A DNA stretch of 47,406 nucleotides. Origin: Marinimicrococcus flavescens. Its GTDB lineage: Bacteria; Pseudomonadota; Alphaproteobacteria; Geminicoccales; Geminicoccaceae. Both the position numbers and the translations under genes were made by a program. The notes under the pieces are model-generated. The model had not been told where the DNA came from. It was given only the letters and a program-made list of their open reading frames with translations, and made no database searches. Below, piece after piece: positions 1 through 8,432 of the stretch. Positions within the stretch are counted from its first letter, which is position 1, and each line of letters starts with the position of its first letter. The stretch spans positions 1 to 47,406 of the forward strand of contig JARGEQ010000102.1 in the NCBI GenBank assembly GCA_029211145.1, read 5' to 3'.

Positions 1-276
1 AACGCGCTGGAGCTTCGCGTGCTGGATGCGGCGCTGGAGGGGGCCCGGGCGCTGCGCGGGTGCCACCCGGTGGAACAGACGAACCCGAGCCTCGACATGG
101 CCGGCCAGCTCGCCCAGCTCGAGGCCGCGGCCGACACGGAGCGTGCCATGGCCCGGCATCTCGCCCTGCGCGGCGCGGGCGGCAAGGACGAACCCGAGGC
201 CAGGGCCCCCTTCGCGCTCAACCGCGCGCAGCGGCGGCAGATGGAGGCGCGGCAGCGTCAGGCGGCGTGCGGGTGA
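1..276 (+). CDS. C-terminal part of a conserved 'NRAQRR' hypothetical protein (5' end outside window)
   Basis: The reading frame is open from base 1 and stops at 274-276, so the start lies upstream of the window. The visible 91 residues contain an acidic/alanine-rich helical stretch and end in LNRAQRRQMEARQRQ, followed by a few residues. The same tail (LNRAQRRRMEARLRH) ends the complete 217-residue protein on the minus strand at 23937-24590, so this is a second member of a family present at least twice in this genome. The position of the conserved tail and the ALE-x-RVLDAAL segment also match that paralogue. Function is unknown; the tail is strongly basic and could bind nucleic acid, but that is inference. 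A hairpin plus T-rich repeat follows 28 bases after the stop. I am confident it is coding because codon third positions are G/C-rich and the paralogue supports it. Confidence 0.75.
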   Translation, partial: NALELRVLDAALEGARALRGCHPVEQTNPSLDMAGQLAQLEAAADTERAMARHLALRGAGGKDEPEARAPFALNRAQRRQMEARQRQAACG

Positions 277-303
277 GGTGGCGGCGCGCGGCGGGAGGGC
301 GGT

Positions 304-354
304 GCCGTGCAAGGCGCTGCGCGCGGCTTCTTTTTCTTCTCTTCTGTCGGTTGG
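304..354 (+). terminator. Hairpin and T-rich tail, dispersed repeat copy 1
   Basis: GCCGTGC (304-310) pairs with GCGCGGC (321-327) with one G-T wobble. The loop AAGGCGCTGC is ten bases long. A pyrimidine tract rich in T (328-346) follows, then GTCGGTTGG. The shape is that of a Rho-independent terminator and it lies just after the stop of the NRAQRR gene. The loop and the sequence after the T tract, not just the stem, are shared with copies at 24690 (+) and 29530 (-), so this is a repeat family as well as a probable terminator. Confidence 0.65.
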
Positions 355-547
355 GGGTGGTGGCCGGTGAGCGGAGCCTGGGAGCAAAAGCCGCTGGGCT
401 GCGTCCGGAACGAGTCCAGGCAGATCGGGAACCGTCTCGGGCAGGCTGCCGGCGGCACGGGAACCAAACCCCTCCTTCCTGCATCAACGGGATCGAGCAA
501 GTGCGCCGCTGCGGTGCACGGTCCCTCGCAAGGATGGAGATATCACC

Positions 548-1078
548 ATGGAACGCGGCAATCCCCGGAGCACCGCGAGCATCGCCGGGCATCCGATCCA
601 CCCGATGCTGGTTCCTTTCCCCATCGCGTTCCTCGCCTCGGCGCCCGTGAGCGACATCGTCTTCTGGGCAGGCGGCGAGCCGGGCTGGGCCACGGTCTCC
701 CTGTGGCTGCTGGGTGCCGGCGTGGTCACGGTCCTTGCGGCAGCGCTCTTCGGCTTCACCGATTTCCTGGGCGACCGGCGCATCCGCAGCCTTGGCGCTG
801 CGGCACAGCACATGATCGGGAACCTCGCCGCGGTGTTGCTGGCGCTTTTCAACTGGTACCTGCGCTACGCCGGCGGTGCTGCCGAAGGCGTGTTTCCCTA
901 CGGGATCTGGCTGTCGCTGGCGACGGCCCTGCTGCTGGTGTTCAACGGCTGGAAGGGCTGGGAGATGGTCTACCGCCACCATGTCGGCGTGGCCGAGGAG
1001 CCGGCCGCTCCGGCGCGGCAAAGCGGGCGCACCGTCGAGGGCGTGCGGGGCGCACGCGGCCTGCGCTCGCCGTCGTGA
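548..1078 (+). CDS. DUF2231 family integral membrane protein
   Basis: A 176-residue protein with the DUF2231 hallmark near its N-terminus: the motif GHPIHPMLVPFPIAF at about residues 14-28, running into the first of four predicted membrane helices (about 22-42, 52-72, 88-106 and 118-136). Helix 2 leads into GFTDFLG, also typical of the family. The C-terminal 30 residues are basic, Arg-rich and probably cytoplasmic. The ATG at 548 follows GGATGGAGATATC, giving a usable ribosome site. The family is an inner-membrane protein of unknown biochemical role, sometimes found near redox or heme proteins; nothing here specifies a substrate. It stands alone, convergent with the LysR gene downstream. The 270 bases between repeat copy 1 and this gene hold only the presumed promoter; I see no other feature there. 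Confidence 0.85.
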   Translation: MERGNPRSTASIAGHPIHPMLVPFPIAFLASAPVSDIVFWAGGEPGWATVSLWLLGAGVVTVLAAALFGFTDFLGDRRIRSLGAAAQHMIGNLAAVLLALFNWYLRYAGGAAEGVFPYGIWLSLATALLLVFNGWKGWEMVYRHHVGVAEEPAAPARQSGRTVEGVRGARGLRSPS

Positions 1079-1120
1079 GGCCGGTGGCGATCCGGGGCGG
1101 AGCCCGCGCGCGACCGCGGC

Positions 1121-2053
1121 TCAGCGGCCGCCGCACGATGCGCCGGCTCCGGCCGGCGCCGGCCGGAACGGGCAGTCCTGCAGCGCCTCGCGCAGCATGG
1201 CGATGAAGACCCGGACCTTGCGGGGCACCTGGCTCGCCGATGGATAGACCGCCCAGACCGTCAGCTCCTGGGGCGGCAGCGCGTCGAGCTCCACCGGCAC
1301 CAGCCGGCCCGCCTCCAGCTCCTCGGCAATGTCCCAGGCCGAGAACAGCGAGAGCCCCAGGCCGCCGAGACAGGCCTGGCGCAGCGCCTCGATACTGTTG
1401 CTGGTGAACCGGCTCCCGACCCGGATTTGGCGCATCTGGCCGTCCAGCTCGTAGGTCCAGTAGGGCGCGCCGCCGAGCACCAGGCACTCGTGGCCGGCCA
1501 GCTCGGCCACGGTTCGCGGCGTGCCGTGCGCCGTCAGATAGCCGGGCGAGGCGCAGAGCAGCCGCGGGTTCGGCGCCAGCTTCTGGGCCACCAAGGCGGA
1601 ATCGCGCAGCCGGGCGATCCGCACCGCGAGATCGATTCCCTCGGCCACGATGTCGACGAGGCTGTCGGTAAGCTGCAGGTCGACCCGCAGCCGCGGATGC
1701 TCCGCCAGCAGCCGCGGCATCAGGGGCGCCACGATCTTGCGGCCGAAATTCATCGAGGCGGTGACCCGCAGCGGGCCGCTCGCCTCCTCGCGGCCGGGCA
1801 GCAAGGCTGCCTGCCCCGCCTCCATGGCCTCCAGCGCAGCGCGCGCGTGCGGCAAAAAGGCCTCGCCCTCGGCGGTCAGGGTGAGATTGCGCGTGGTCCG
1901 CTGCATGAGGCGCGCGCCCACCTGCCGCTCGAGCGCGGCCAGCCGGCGGCTTGCCGCGGCGGGCGTGGTGCCCATCCGCCGTGCCGCCTCCGACAGGCTT
2001 CCCGCGGCGGCGGCGTGAACGAGCACGGCGAGCTCCTCGCTATCCATCGGCAT
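1121..2053 (-). CDS. LysR family transcriptional regulator
   Basis: A 310-residue LysR-type regulator. Residues about 4-62 form the winged helix-turn-helix (SLSEAARRMGTTPAAASRRL is the recognition region) and residues about 90-300 the periplasmic-binding-protein-like effector domain, with the usual VDLQLTDSLVDIVAEGIDLA core seen in the 'PA0477/DsdC-like' single-HTH regulators that lie next to reductases. It is transcribed divergently from the Old Yellow Enzyme gene, 119 bases away, the classic LysR arrangement, so it probably controls that gene and itself. I start it at ATG 2053 (MPMDSEE); ATG 2047 is equally possible and an upstream in-frame extension to 2113 lacks a family match. No strong Shine-Dalgarno is visible. 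The inducer is unknown. Confidence 0.88.
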   Translation of the reverse strand: MPMDSEELAVLVHAAAAGSLSEAARRMGTTPAAASRRLAALERQVGARLMQRTTRNLTLTAEGEAFLPHARAALEAMEAGQAALLPGREEASGPLRVTASMNFGRKIVAPLMPRLLAEHPRLRVDLQLTDSLVDIVAEGIDLAVRIARLRDSALVAQKLAPNPRLLCASPGYLTAHGTPRTVAELAGHECLVLGGAPYWTYELDGQMRQIRVGSRFTSNSIEALRQACLGGLGLSLFSAWDIAEELEAGRLVPVELDALPPQELTVWAVYPSASQVPRKVRVFIAMLREALQDCPFRPAPAGAGASCGGR

Positions 2054-2172
2054 CTTTGCGCGCTGCGATAAACCGGCTTCTCGCAGCGAGCCATTAATGC
2101 GGCCACCGCGCAAGGCCAGATAGCAGGTCTCGACCTACCGCAGAAGCGGACCGCTTGCACCGGAGTCAGCGC

Positions 2173-3288
2173 ATGACCGTCAACCCGCTCTTCCAGCCCC
2201 TCCAGCTCGGCGCCGTCACGCTTGGGCACCGCGTCGTGATGGCGCCGCTCACCCGCCTGCGCTCGCGGCAGCCCGGCGACGTGCCCAGGGCGCTCAATGC
2301 CGAGTATTACGGTCAGCGCGCCAGCCGCGGCGGCCTGATCGTCACCGAGGCGACCGACATCTCGGCCCAGGCCCGCGGCTATCCCGGCGCGCCGGGCATC
2401 CACAGCGACGAGCAGATCGCCGGCTGGCGCAAGGTCACCGAGGCGGTGCACGCCAAAGGCGGCGTCATCTTCCTGCAGATCTGGCACACCGGCCGCATCT
2501 CGCACTCCTCGATGCAGCCCGGCGGTGCCTTGCCGGTGGCTCCCTCGGCGGTGGCAGCACCGGGCCGGCACATGGACGCGGCGGGCAGGCCTGTGCCCTT
2601 CGAGACGCCGCGCCCGCTGGAGCTGGACGAGATCGCCGGCATCGTCGGGCAGTTCCGCAAGGCAGCGGCCAATGCCGAGGCTGCCGGCTTCGACGGTGTC
2701 GAGGTGCACGGCGCCAACGGCTACCTTCTCGACCAGTTCCTGCAGGACGGCACCAACCGGCGCGGCGACGCCTATGGCGGCTCCGTCGCGAACCGCGCCC
2801 GGCTGCTGCTGGAGGTGGTGGACGCCGTGGCAGGCGTGTGGGGTGCCGGGCGCGTCGGCGTGCGGCTATCGCCCTGGGGAAAGTTCAACGGCATGAGCGA
2901 GAGCGACCCCGCTTCCCTCTTCAGTCACGTGAGCGACGAGCTGGGCAGGCGCGGCCTTGCCTACCTGCACCTGGTCGAGCCGCGCGCCGACCAGAACAGC
3001 GACGCCAACGCGCTCGACGCCGACGCGCCTGACGCCTCCTCGCTGTTGCGCGACAGGTTCGGCGGCACGGTGATCGCCGCCGGCGGCTTCACCCGCGAGA
3101 CAGCCTCAAGGGCGGTGGGTGATGGTGTGGCGGACGCGGTGGCCTTCGGCCGGCTGTTCATCGCCAACCCCGACTTGCCCGAGCGCTTGCGCCTCGGCGC
3201 TCCGCTCAACCGCTACGACCGCGCGACCTTCTATGGCGGCGACGCTCGCGGCTACACCGACTACCCGGCCCTCGACGCCGCGGCGTAG
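2173..3288 (+). CDS. Alkene reductase of the Old Yellow Enzyme family (NemA-like)
   Basis: A 371-residue FMN-dependent ene-reductase that reduces activated C=C bonds of enals, enones, maleimides or nitro compounds with NAD(P)H. Family signatures: VVMAPLTRLRS at residue 21, the LQIWHTGRISH strand at 101, the substrate-binding pair His179 and Asn182 in VHGANGYLLDQFLQDGTNRR, and the C-terminal phosphate-binding region with FGRLFIANPDLPERL. The His/Asn pair and the DGTNRRGDAYGGS run place it with classical NemA/OYE members rather than YqjM types. ATG 2173 is preceded by GGAG at 2162-2165 with good spacing; a TTG 18 bases upstream is less likely. It is divergent from a LysR regulator and convergent with the ABC cluster, so it appears to be a single-gene unit induced by electrophile or xenobiotic stress (inference). 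Confidence 0.92.
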   Translation: MTVNPLFQPLQLGAVTLGHRVVMAPLTRLRSRQPGDVPRALNAEYYGQRASRGGLIVTEATDISAQARGYPGAPGIHSDEQIAGWRKVTEAVHAKGGVIFLQIWHTGRISHSSMQPGGALPVAPSAVAAPGRHMDAAGRPVPFETPRPLELDEIAGIVGQFRKAAANAEAAGFDGVEVHGANGYLLDQFLQDGTNRRGDAYGGSVANRARLLLEVVDAVAGVWGAGRVGVRLSPWGKFNGMSESDPASLFSHVSDELGRRGLAYLHLVEPRADQNSDANALDADAPDASSLLRDRFGGTVIAAGGFTRETASRAVGDGVADAVAFGRLFIANPDLPERLRLGAPLNRYDRATFYGGDARGYTDYPALDAAA

Positions 3289-3307
3289 GGACGAGGATGC
3301 CGGCCCG

Positions 3308-4117
3308 TCAGCCGGGCGGGCCGGCCTTGCCAGTGAGGGCCACGAAGCCGCGTGCCGGGTTGTAGCCCCAGAGCGCCACCGCGGTGAACAGCACGGTCCA
3401 CCCCAGCACCGCCACGAGCGAGCCCAGGTCGAGCTGGGCATAGAGGGCAAAGCGGATCAGCTCGACTGCATGGGTGAAGGGGTTGGCGGCGGCGATGGCA
3501 TGGAGCAGCGGGCTCGCCTCCTTGACCCGCCACAGCGGGTAGAGGGCGGAAGACGCGAAGAACATCGGGAAGATCACGAAGTTCATCACGCCCGCGAAGT
3601 TCTCGAGCTGGCGGATGAACGAGGAGAGCAGCAGCCCCAGCGCCCCCAGCATTAGGCCGGCGACCAGAAGTGCGGGCAGGAGGGTGAGATAGCCGGGCAG
3701 CGGCGGCTCGATCTCCCAGAACCAGGCGATCACGAGGAACACGTAGACCTGGAGAGCGGCCACCAGCACGCCGGCCACCAGCTTGCTCAACAGCAGGAAC
3801 CAGCGGGGCAGGGGGCTCACCAGCAGCACCCGCATCGAGCCCATCTCGCGGTCGTAGACCATCGAGAGCGAGCTCTGCATGCCGCTGAACAGCAGGATCA
3901 TGCCGCACAGGCCCGGCGTGATGTAGACCTCGTAGAGCATGTAGGTCTGGTAGGGCGGCTGGATCGAGACGCCGAGGATCGAGCGGAATCCGGCGGCGAA
4001 GATGAAGAGCCAGACCAGCGGGCGCACCAGCGCCGCGAGGAAGCGGCCGCGCTGCTGGAGGAAGCGCAGCAGCTCGCGCCACAGGATGCCGGCAAAGCAC
4101 AAGGCCCAGGGCTTCAT
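3308..4117 (-). CDS. ABC-2 type transporter permease (PedC-like)
   Basis: A 269-residue six-helix inner-membrane permease of the ABC-2 exporter superfamily. The central segment YITPGLCGMILLFSGMQ followed by SSLSMVYDREMGSMRVLLVS is the conserved ABC-2 coupling region, and the protein ends after the last helix in a short tail. By memory it resembles the permease of PQQ-alcohol-dehydrogenase-associated exporters (PedC type, TIGR03861); no PQQ enzyme is in this window, so the substrate is unknown. ATG 4117 overlaps the TGA of the ATPase gene (ATGA), so the two are translationally coupled and form one exporter. An alternative, longer frame upstream is overlapped by the ATPase gene and is not credible. 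It is the last gene of a four-gene minus-strand operon. Confidence 0.88.
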   Translation of the reverse strand: MKPWALCFAGILWRELLRFLQQRGRFLAALVRPLVWLFIFAAGFRSILGVSIQPPYQTYMLYEVYITPGLCGMILLFSGMQSSLSMVYDREMGSMRVLLVSPLPRWFLLLSKLVAGVLVAALQVYVFLVIAWFWEIEPPLPGYLTLLPALLVAGLMLGALGLLLSSFIRQLENFAGVMNFVIFPMFFASSALYPLWRVKEASPLLHAIAAANPFTHAVELIRFALYAQLDLGSLVAVLGWTVLFTAVALWGYNPARGFVALTGKAGPPG

Positions 4118-4851
4118 GCGGCCTTCCCCCGGGTGAGCGCGCCGAAGGCCTCGCCGACGCTGCCGGCATTGGCCTTGCCCATCACCTCGCGTACCGAGCC
4201 CGCGGCCCGCACGCGCCCGCCGTGCAGCACCACCAGCCGGTCCTCCGGCCAAACCTCGTCGATCAGATGGGTGGTCCACAACACCGCCAGCCCCTTCTCC
4301 CGGCAGAACGCGTGCACCTCCGCCACGATCTCGCGGCGGCTGTCGACGTCGAGCCCCACGGTCGGCTCGTCGAGCACGAGGAGGCGCGGCTCGTGGAGCA
4401 GGCCGCGGGCGATCTCGAGACGCCGCCGCATGCCGCCGCTGAGGGCGCGCACCATGGTCCGGCCCCGCTCCTCGAGGCCGGCGCGGGCCAGCGCCTCCTC
4501 GATCCTCGTCCGTGCGAGCGTTCCCGAAAGGCCGTGCAGCAGGGCGCTGTAGCGGAGGTTCTGGATCACCGTGAGGTCGAGATCGAGGGTGAGCTGCTGG
4601 AACACCACGCCCATTGCCCCCAGCGCCGCGCGGGGTGCCTGCCGCAGGTCGTGGCCGCACACCAGCACCCGCCCGCCCGGCGCCTGGAACAGCCGGGTGA
4701 CCAGCGAGAGCAGGGTGGTCTTGCCGGCACCGTTGGGGCCGAGCAGGGCGGTGAACGAGCCGGGGGGCACGCTGAAGGATACGTCCTGCAGCGCCGGCCG
4801 GCCGCGGGCGTAGGCGTAGCTCAGCGCCTCGAGCTGGAGGGCGGGCGGCAT
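4114..4851 (-). CDS. ABC transporter ATP-binding protein (ABC-2 exporter type)
   Basis: A 245-residue ATPase that energises the ABC-2 permease downstream. Walker A GPNGAGKT is at 38-45, Q-loop near 85 (VVFQQ), ABC signature LSGGM at 137-141, Walker B LLVLDEPT ending at 164, and the switch His at 195 (TTHLIDE). The DLDLT stretch after the Q-loop and the GLDVDSR D-loop are typical of the drug/alcohol-associated exporter ATPases (TIGR03864-like, from memory). The start ATG 4851 lies 8 bases after the stop of the next ATPase gene upstream, so this exporter is cotranscribed with an importer-type pair. The stop overlaps the permease start by four bases. It is complete with all catalytic motifs. Confidence 0.9.
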   Translation of the reverse strand: MPPALQLEALSYAYARGRPALQDVSFSVPPGSFTALLGPNGAGKTTLLSLVTRLFQAPGGRVLVCGHDLRQAPRAALGAMGVVFQQLTLDLDLTVIQNLRYSALLHGLSGTLARTRIEEALARAGLEERGRTMVRALSGGMRRRLEIARGLLHEPRLLVLDEPTVGLDVDSRREIVAEVHAFCREKGLAVLWTTHLIDEVWPEDRLVVLHGGRVRAAGSVREVMGKANAGSVGEAFGALTRGKAA

Positions 4852-4859
4852 GGTGGCGC

Positions 4860-5618
4860 TCAAGGTCCGGGCTCCTCCACGTCGAGCTCCAGAAGCCCGG
4901 CCACCTCGGGCAGACCCATGACCTCGAGCCGCTTTCTGGCCACGGCCGCAGGATCGTGCCGTTCGGCCGGCTCGAGATCGATGCGCAGCTCGCGCACCAG
5001 GCGGCCGGGCGTGGCGGAGAGGAAGACCAGGCGGTGCGCCAGCATGATGGCCTCGTCCAGATCGTGGGTGACGAAGAGGGCGGCGGTGCGGTGCAGGGCC
5101 AGCAGGCGCAGCAGCAACAGCCGCAGGCGGCGCGCGGTCGGCGCGTCGAGCGAGGCGAAAGGCTCGTCGAGCAGCACGAGGCCGGGCTCGACGATGAACC
5201 CGCGGGCGAGCGCCACCCGCCGCGCCATGCCGAGCGACAGGCGCGAGGCGAAGACGTGGCGGGCCTGGAGGAGGCCTACCTCCGCGAGCAGCCCGCCGAT
5301 CCGCTCCTGCGGGTCCGACGGGTCGGCCAGCACCAGCCGCAGATTGTCCTCGACGGTGCGCCAGGGCAGCAAACGCGGTTCCTGGAACACATAGGCCAGC
5401 CGCCCGGCGGCGGGCCGGCACACCGTGCCCTCGGCTTGTCCGTCGAGGCCCGCCGCCAGGTTGAGGAGCGTGGTCTTGCCGCAGCCGGAGGGACCGATCA
5501 GGGCCACCGTCTCGCCTTCCGCGACGTTGAAGGCGACACGGCCCAGAGCTTCCTTGGCCGGCGCCCCCGCGACTGCGGGAAAGCGCTTGCCCCTTATGTC
5601 GACGGTCAGCGCCGCCAT
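4860..5618 (-). CDS. ABC importer ATP-binding protein, nitrate/sulfonate/taurine (SsuB/TauB) type
   Basis: A 252-residue ATPase of the NrtD/SsuB/TauB class. Walker A GPSGCGKT is at 42-49, Q-loop at 78-80, Walker B LVLLDEPFASLD from 148, and the switch His at 185 (FVTHDLDEA). The signature reads LSLGM (127-131) instead of LSGGM; this variant occurs in the subfamily and should not abolish function, but it is a departure from consensus. The start ATG 5618 lies inside the 3' end of the permease gene (13-base overlap), so the two are coupled. No periplasmic binding protein is encoded next to them. Substrate class cannot be fixed from sequence; aromatic or alkyl sulfonates, taurine, nitrate and thiamine precursors are all possible for this family. 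Confidence 0.88.
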   Translation of the reverse strand: MAALTVDIRGKRFPAVAGAPAKEALGRVAFNVAEGETVALIGPSGCGKTTLLNLAAGLDGQAEGTVCRPAAGRLAYVFQEPRLLPWRTVEDNLRLVLADPSDPQERIGGLLAEVGLLQARHVFASRLSLGMARRVALARGFIVEPGLVLLDEPFASLDAPTARRLRLLLLRLLALHRTAALFVTHDLDEAIMLAHRLVFLSATPGRLVRELRIDLEPAERHDPAAVARKRLEVMGLPEVAGLLELDVEEPGP

Positions 5619-6418
5619 TGGCCGAGACGCCGTTCGACCGGCTGCAGGACGCCCCACTCGATGAGCTGGACGATGGCGATGAAGGCCAGCGCGTAGGCCA
5701 GGATTCCGGTGACGTCGAACAGCTGGAAGAAGACCGAGATCTGGAAGCCCACCCCCTCCGAGCGACCCAGCAGCTCGACCACCAGCACGATCTTCCAGAT
5801 CAGCGCGAGCCCCGAGCGGGCGGCCGCTGCGAGATAGGGGTAGAGCTGCGGCAGCACGACATGGCGCAGCACGCGCCCGCGCGGCACGGCGAAGACCTCG
5901 GCCATCTCGGTCAGCGAGCGGTCGATGGCGCGCGCCCCCTCGCGCACGGTCACCATGACGTTGGGGATCTTGTTCATGGCCACTGCGAGGATCGCCGCGC
6001 TCTCGACCAGGCCGATCCAGATATAGGCCAGCACGATCGTCACCAGCGCCGGCAGGTTCAGGAAGAACACCAGCCAGGGCTGGCCCAGCAGGTCGGCCAG
6101 GAGCGAGCGTCCCATCACGATGCCAAGGCCCGTGCCGATCGCCATGGCGATCACGAAGCTCGCCGCCACCCGGGCCAGTGTCGCCGCCAGATGGTGGGCC
6201 AGCTCGCCGTTCGCTGCCTCCTGGGCGAGCCGCGCCAGGACGGCACCGGGCGGCGGCATGAGGCGCGGATCGGCGGCGATCACCGCTGTGAGCTGCCACA
6301 GCGCGAACAGCGCCAGGAGCGAGGCCACAGGCGCCCACAGGCGCAGCCGCAGGCCGCGGGAGCCTGTTGCCGCCTGCCGCTGGCCGGCCGCCTCCTCGAG
6401 CGCGCGTTCTGCCACCAT
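5606..6418 (-). CDS. ABC importer permease, nitrate/sulfonate/taurine (SsuC) type
   Basis: A 270-residue inner-membrane permease with about six helices and the binding-protein-dependent transport fold. The first helix (ASLLALFALWQLTAVIA, about 28-44) is followed by LMPPPGAVLARL, the standard SsuC/TauC periplasmic start. The cytoplasmic EAA-like loop is around VREGARAIDRSLTEMAEVF. ATG 6418 follows GGGGAGGAAAC, a strong ribosome site, so I reject the longer frame beginning at 6583. This is the first gene of the operon permease-ATPase-ABC-2 ATPase-ABC-2 permease. The promoter should lie in 6419-6606, shared divergently with nnrU; I could not identify clear boxes. Lack of a binding protein gene is notable. 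Confidence 0.88.
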   Translation of the reverse strand: MVAERALEEAAGQRQAATGSRGLRLRLWAPVASLLALFALWQLTAVIAADPRLMPPPGAVLARLAQEAANGELAHHLAATLARVAASFVIAMAIGTGLGIVMGRSLLADLLGQPWLVFFLNLPALVTIVLAYIWIGLVESAAILAVAMNKIPNVMVTVREGARAIDRSLTEMAEVFAVPRGRVLRHVVLPQLYPYLAAAARSGLALIWKIVLVVELLGRSEGVGFQISVFFQLFDVTGILAYALAFIAIVQLIEWGVLQPVERRLGQWRR

Positions 6419-6606
6419 CGCCGGCGGGTTTCCTCCCCTGCACGAGCCGTCCCCGGCCGTCTGCAGCCTATAGATTGCGCAACCGGCGCCCGTCGGCAAA
6501 TGGCCAGCGCGCAGTCCCCTCCCGCAGCCGCGGCATTCCGCTCGTTGTGCGAGGGTACTGACCGTGATCCTGTCGGCGAGCAAGGAGGGCTGCCGGGAAT
6601 GGTCCC

Positions 6607-7263
6607 GTGACGGAAATGGTCCTGGCGCTGGGCAGCTTCATGCTCGCCCACGTGATCCCGCCGCTCCCGCCGGTGCGCGCACGGCTGCTCGCGGCACTGG
6701 GGCGGCGCGGCTATCTGCTGGCCTATTCGCTGCTCTCCACGGCGCTGCTCGTCTGGGTCCTCGTGGCCGCCGCGCGCGCTCCCCACATCGCCTTGTGGAC
6801 GCCGCGGGGGTGGCATTATCTGGTTCCCGTGCTGGTCATGCCGATGGCGTTCTGGCTCGCCATTGCCGGGCTCTTCCAGCGCAACCCGCTCTCGCTCACA
6901 CTGCGTGCCAGCCCGCCCCATGCGGCGCCGGGAGCTATCGTCCGCGTCACCCGCCATCCCGTGCTGTGGGGCCTGCTGCTCTGGGCGCTGGCCCACATCC
7001 CGCCCAACGGCGACCTCGTCTCGCTGCTGCTGTTCGGCTTCATGGCGGCTCTCGCCGCCGCCGGCTTCGTCATGCTCGACCGCCGCAGACGCCGCCGCCT
7101 CGGCCGCGAGCGGTGGCGGCTTCTGGCGAGCGGCACCACCGCTGGCAGCCGCTGGTCCCTGCTTCCTCCGGCCGTGGCGGCGCTCGGCCTCTTTGCGTGG
7201 TTCCTGCTGCAGGGCCACGCGCTGCTGATCGGAGTCGACCCTCTTGCTGGAGTGATGCCATGA
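6607..7263 (+). CDS. NnrU family membrane protein
   Basis: A 218-residue protein with five or six predicted membrane helices and the NnrU features: an N-terminal helix FMLAHVIPPLPPVRARL, and the conserved VRVTRHPVLWGLLLWALAH with its HP motif around residues 115-133, shared with isoprenylcysteine methyltransferase-like folds. NnrU proteins are linked to denitrification and NO response and, by similarity to the NnrU half of Isd-type and sterol-type enzymes, may help modify or handle heme or carotenoid-like lipids; the biochemical role is unresolved. I use GTG 6607; ATG 6616 is a fallback. The stop overlaps the NnrS start (ATGA), so they are coupled. No nitrate, nitrite or NO reductase gene is in the window. 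Confidence 0.85.
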   Translation: MTEMVLALGSFMLAHVIPPLPPVRARLLAALGRRGYLLAYSLLSTALLVWVLVAAARAPHIALWTPRGWHYLVPVLVMPMAFWLAIAGLFQRNPLSLTLRASPPHAAPGAIVRVTRHPVLWGLLLWALAHIPPNGDLVSLLLFGFMAALAAAGFVMLDRRRRRRLGRERWRLLASGTTAGSRWSLLPPAVAALGLFAWFLLQGHALLIGVDPLAGVMP

Positions 7264-8432
7264 GAGAACCCGCCGGCCTCGCCCGGATCCCGCTGCTCGG
7301 CTACGGCTTCCGGCCGTTCTTCCTGGGTGCCGCCCTGTGGGCCGTGGCGGCGATGGCGCTCTGGATCGGCGCCCTGACCGGCAGCGTCGAGCGCCTCGAC
7401 CGCTTCGGCGCCCTGAGCTGGCACGTCCACGAGTTCCTCTTCGGCTACGTGGCGGCGGTGATGGCCGGTTTCCTGCTCACCGCCATCCCCAGCTGGACCG
7501 GCCGCCCGCCGGTGCGCGGCGGCCTTCTCCTGACGCTTCTCGCCGCCTGGCTCGCCGGCCGCCTCGCGCTGCTGTCCGGCGAGGCGCTGGGCCCGCTGCA
7601 GGCCGCCGCCATCGACAGCCTGTTCCTCGTGCTGCTTGCCGCCGTCGTGGCCCGCGAGATCATGGCCGCCGGCAATCGCCGCAACCTCAAGGTGGCCCTG
7701 CTGGTGAGCGCCCTGGCGCTGGCCAATATCCTCTTCCATGCCGAGCTCATCGCCACCGGTGCCGCCGATCTCGCGCTGCGCGGCGGCATCGCCCTGGTGG
7801 TGGGCCTCATCATGCTGATCGGCGGCCGCATCGTCCCGGCCTTCACCCGCAACTGGCTGGCTGGCCGGCACGCCACGCTGCTGCCCGCAGCCTTCGACCG
7901 GCTGGACGCAGCCTCCCTTGCCGTCGCCGCGGCCGCGCTCGTGGCTTGGGTGGCGCTTCCCGACGCGGCGCTCACCGGGCTTGCCCTGTGCGCTGCCGGC
8001 GTCCTGCAGGGAGTGCGCCTGTCACGGTGGCGTGGCCGGGATACCTGGCGCGAGCCGCTGCTTCTCGTCCTTCATCTGGGCTACGCCTTCGTGCCGCTGG
8101 GCTTCCTGCTGGTCGGCGCCGGCCAGCTCACCGGGATAGTCCTGCCGACCGCGGCTCTCCATGCCTGGACCGCTGGCGCCATGGGCGTCATGACGCTTGC
8201 CGTGATGACCCGCGCCAGCCTCGGCCATTGCGGCCGCGCGCTCACCGCCTCGATTCCCACCCGCGGCATCTTCGTGGCGATTATCATTGCCGCCCTCCTG
8301 CGCGTGCTGGCCTCGCTCGCGCCAGCGGCCGGGAGCCTGCTTGTCGAGCTTTCGGCCGTTGCATGGCTCGCGGCGTTCGCCGGCTTCCTCGCTGCCTATG
8401 GGCCGATGCTGATGCGGCGGCGGGCGGCATGA
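7260..8432 (+). CDS. NnrS family membrane protein
   Basis: A 390-residue, roughly twelve-helix protein of the NnrS family, which in other bacteria is a heme- and copper-containing inner-membrane protein protecting against nitrosative stress. The start matches the family (PLLGYGFRPFFLGAALW at 10-26), and WHVHEFLFGYVAAVMAGFLL, with its paired His at about 56-58, is the characteristic first metal-binding region; GGRIVPAFTRNWL and TRASLGHCGRAL are further family blocks. Starting at ATG 7260 inside the nnrU stop gives the proper N-terminus; the same frame is open far upstream but that part is a shadow of nnrU. The stop overlaps the MOSC gene start by four bases, so three genes form one operon. Confidence 0.92.
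   Translation: MREPAGLARIPLLGYGFRPFFLGAALWAVAAMALWIGALTGSVERLDRFGALSWHVHEFLFGYVAAVMAGFLLTAIPSWTGRPPVRGGLLLTLLAAWLAGRLALLSGEALGPLQAAAIDSLFLVLLAAVVAREIMAAGNRRNLKVALLVSALALANILFHAELIATGAADLALRGGIALVVGLIMLIGGRIVPAFTRNWLAGRHATLLPAAFDRLDAASLAVAAAALVAWVALPDAALTGLALCAAGVLQGVRLSRWRGRDTWREPLLLVLHLGYAFVPLGFLLVGAGQLTGIVLPTAALHAWTAGAMGVMTLAVMTRASLGHCGRALTASIPTRGIFVAIIIAALLRVLASLAPAAGSLLVELSAVAWLAAFAGFLAAYGPMLMRRRAA

Noticed and set aside
6564..8432. A 622-residue frame suggesting a large N-terminal extension of NnrS
   Set aside because: The extension overlaps nnrU completely and is Arg/Pro-rich. The ATGA-coupled start at 7260 fits the family.
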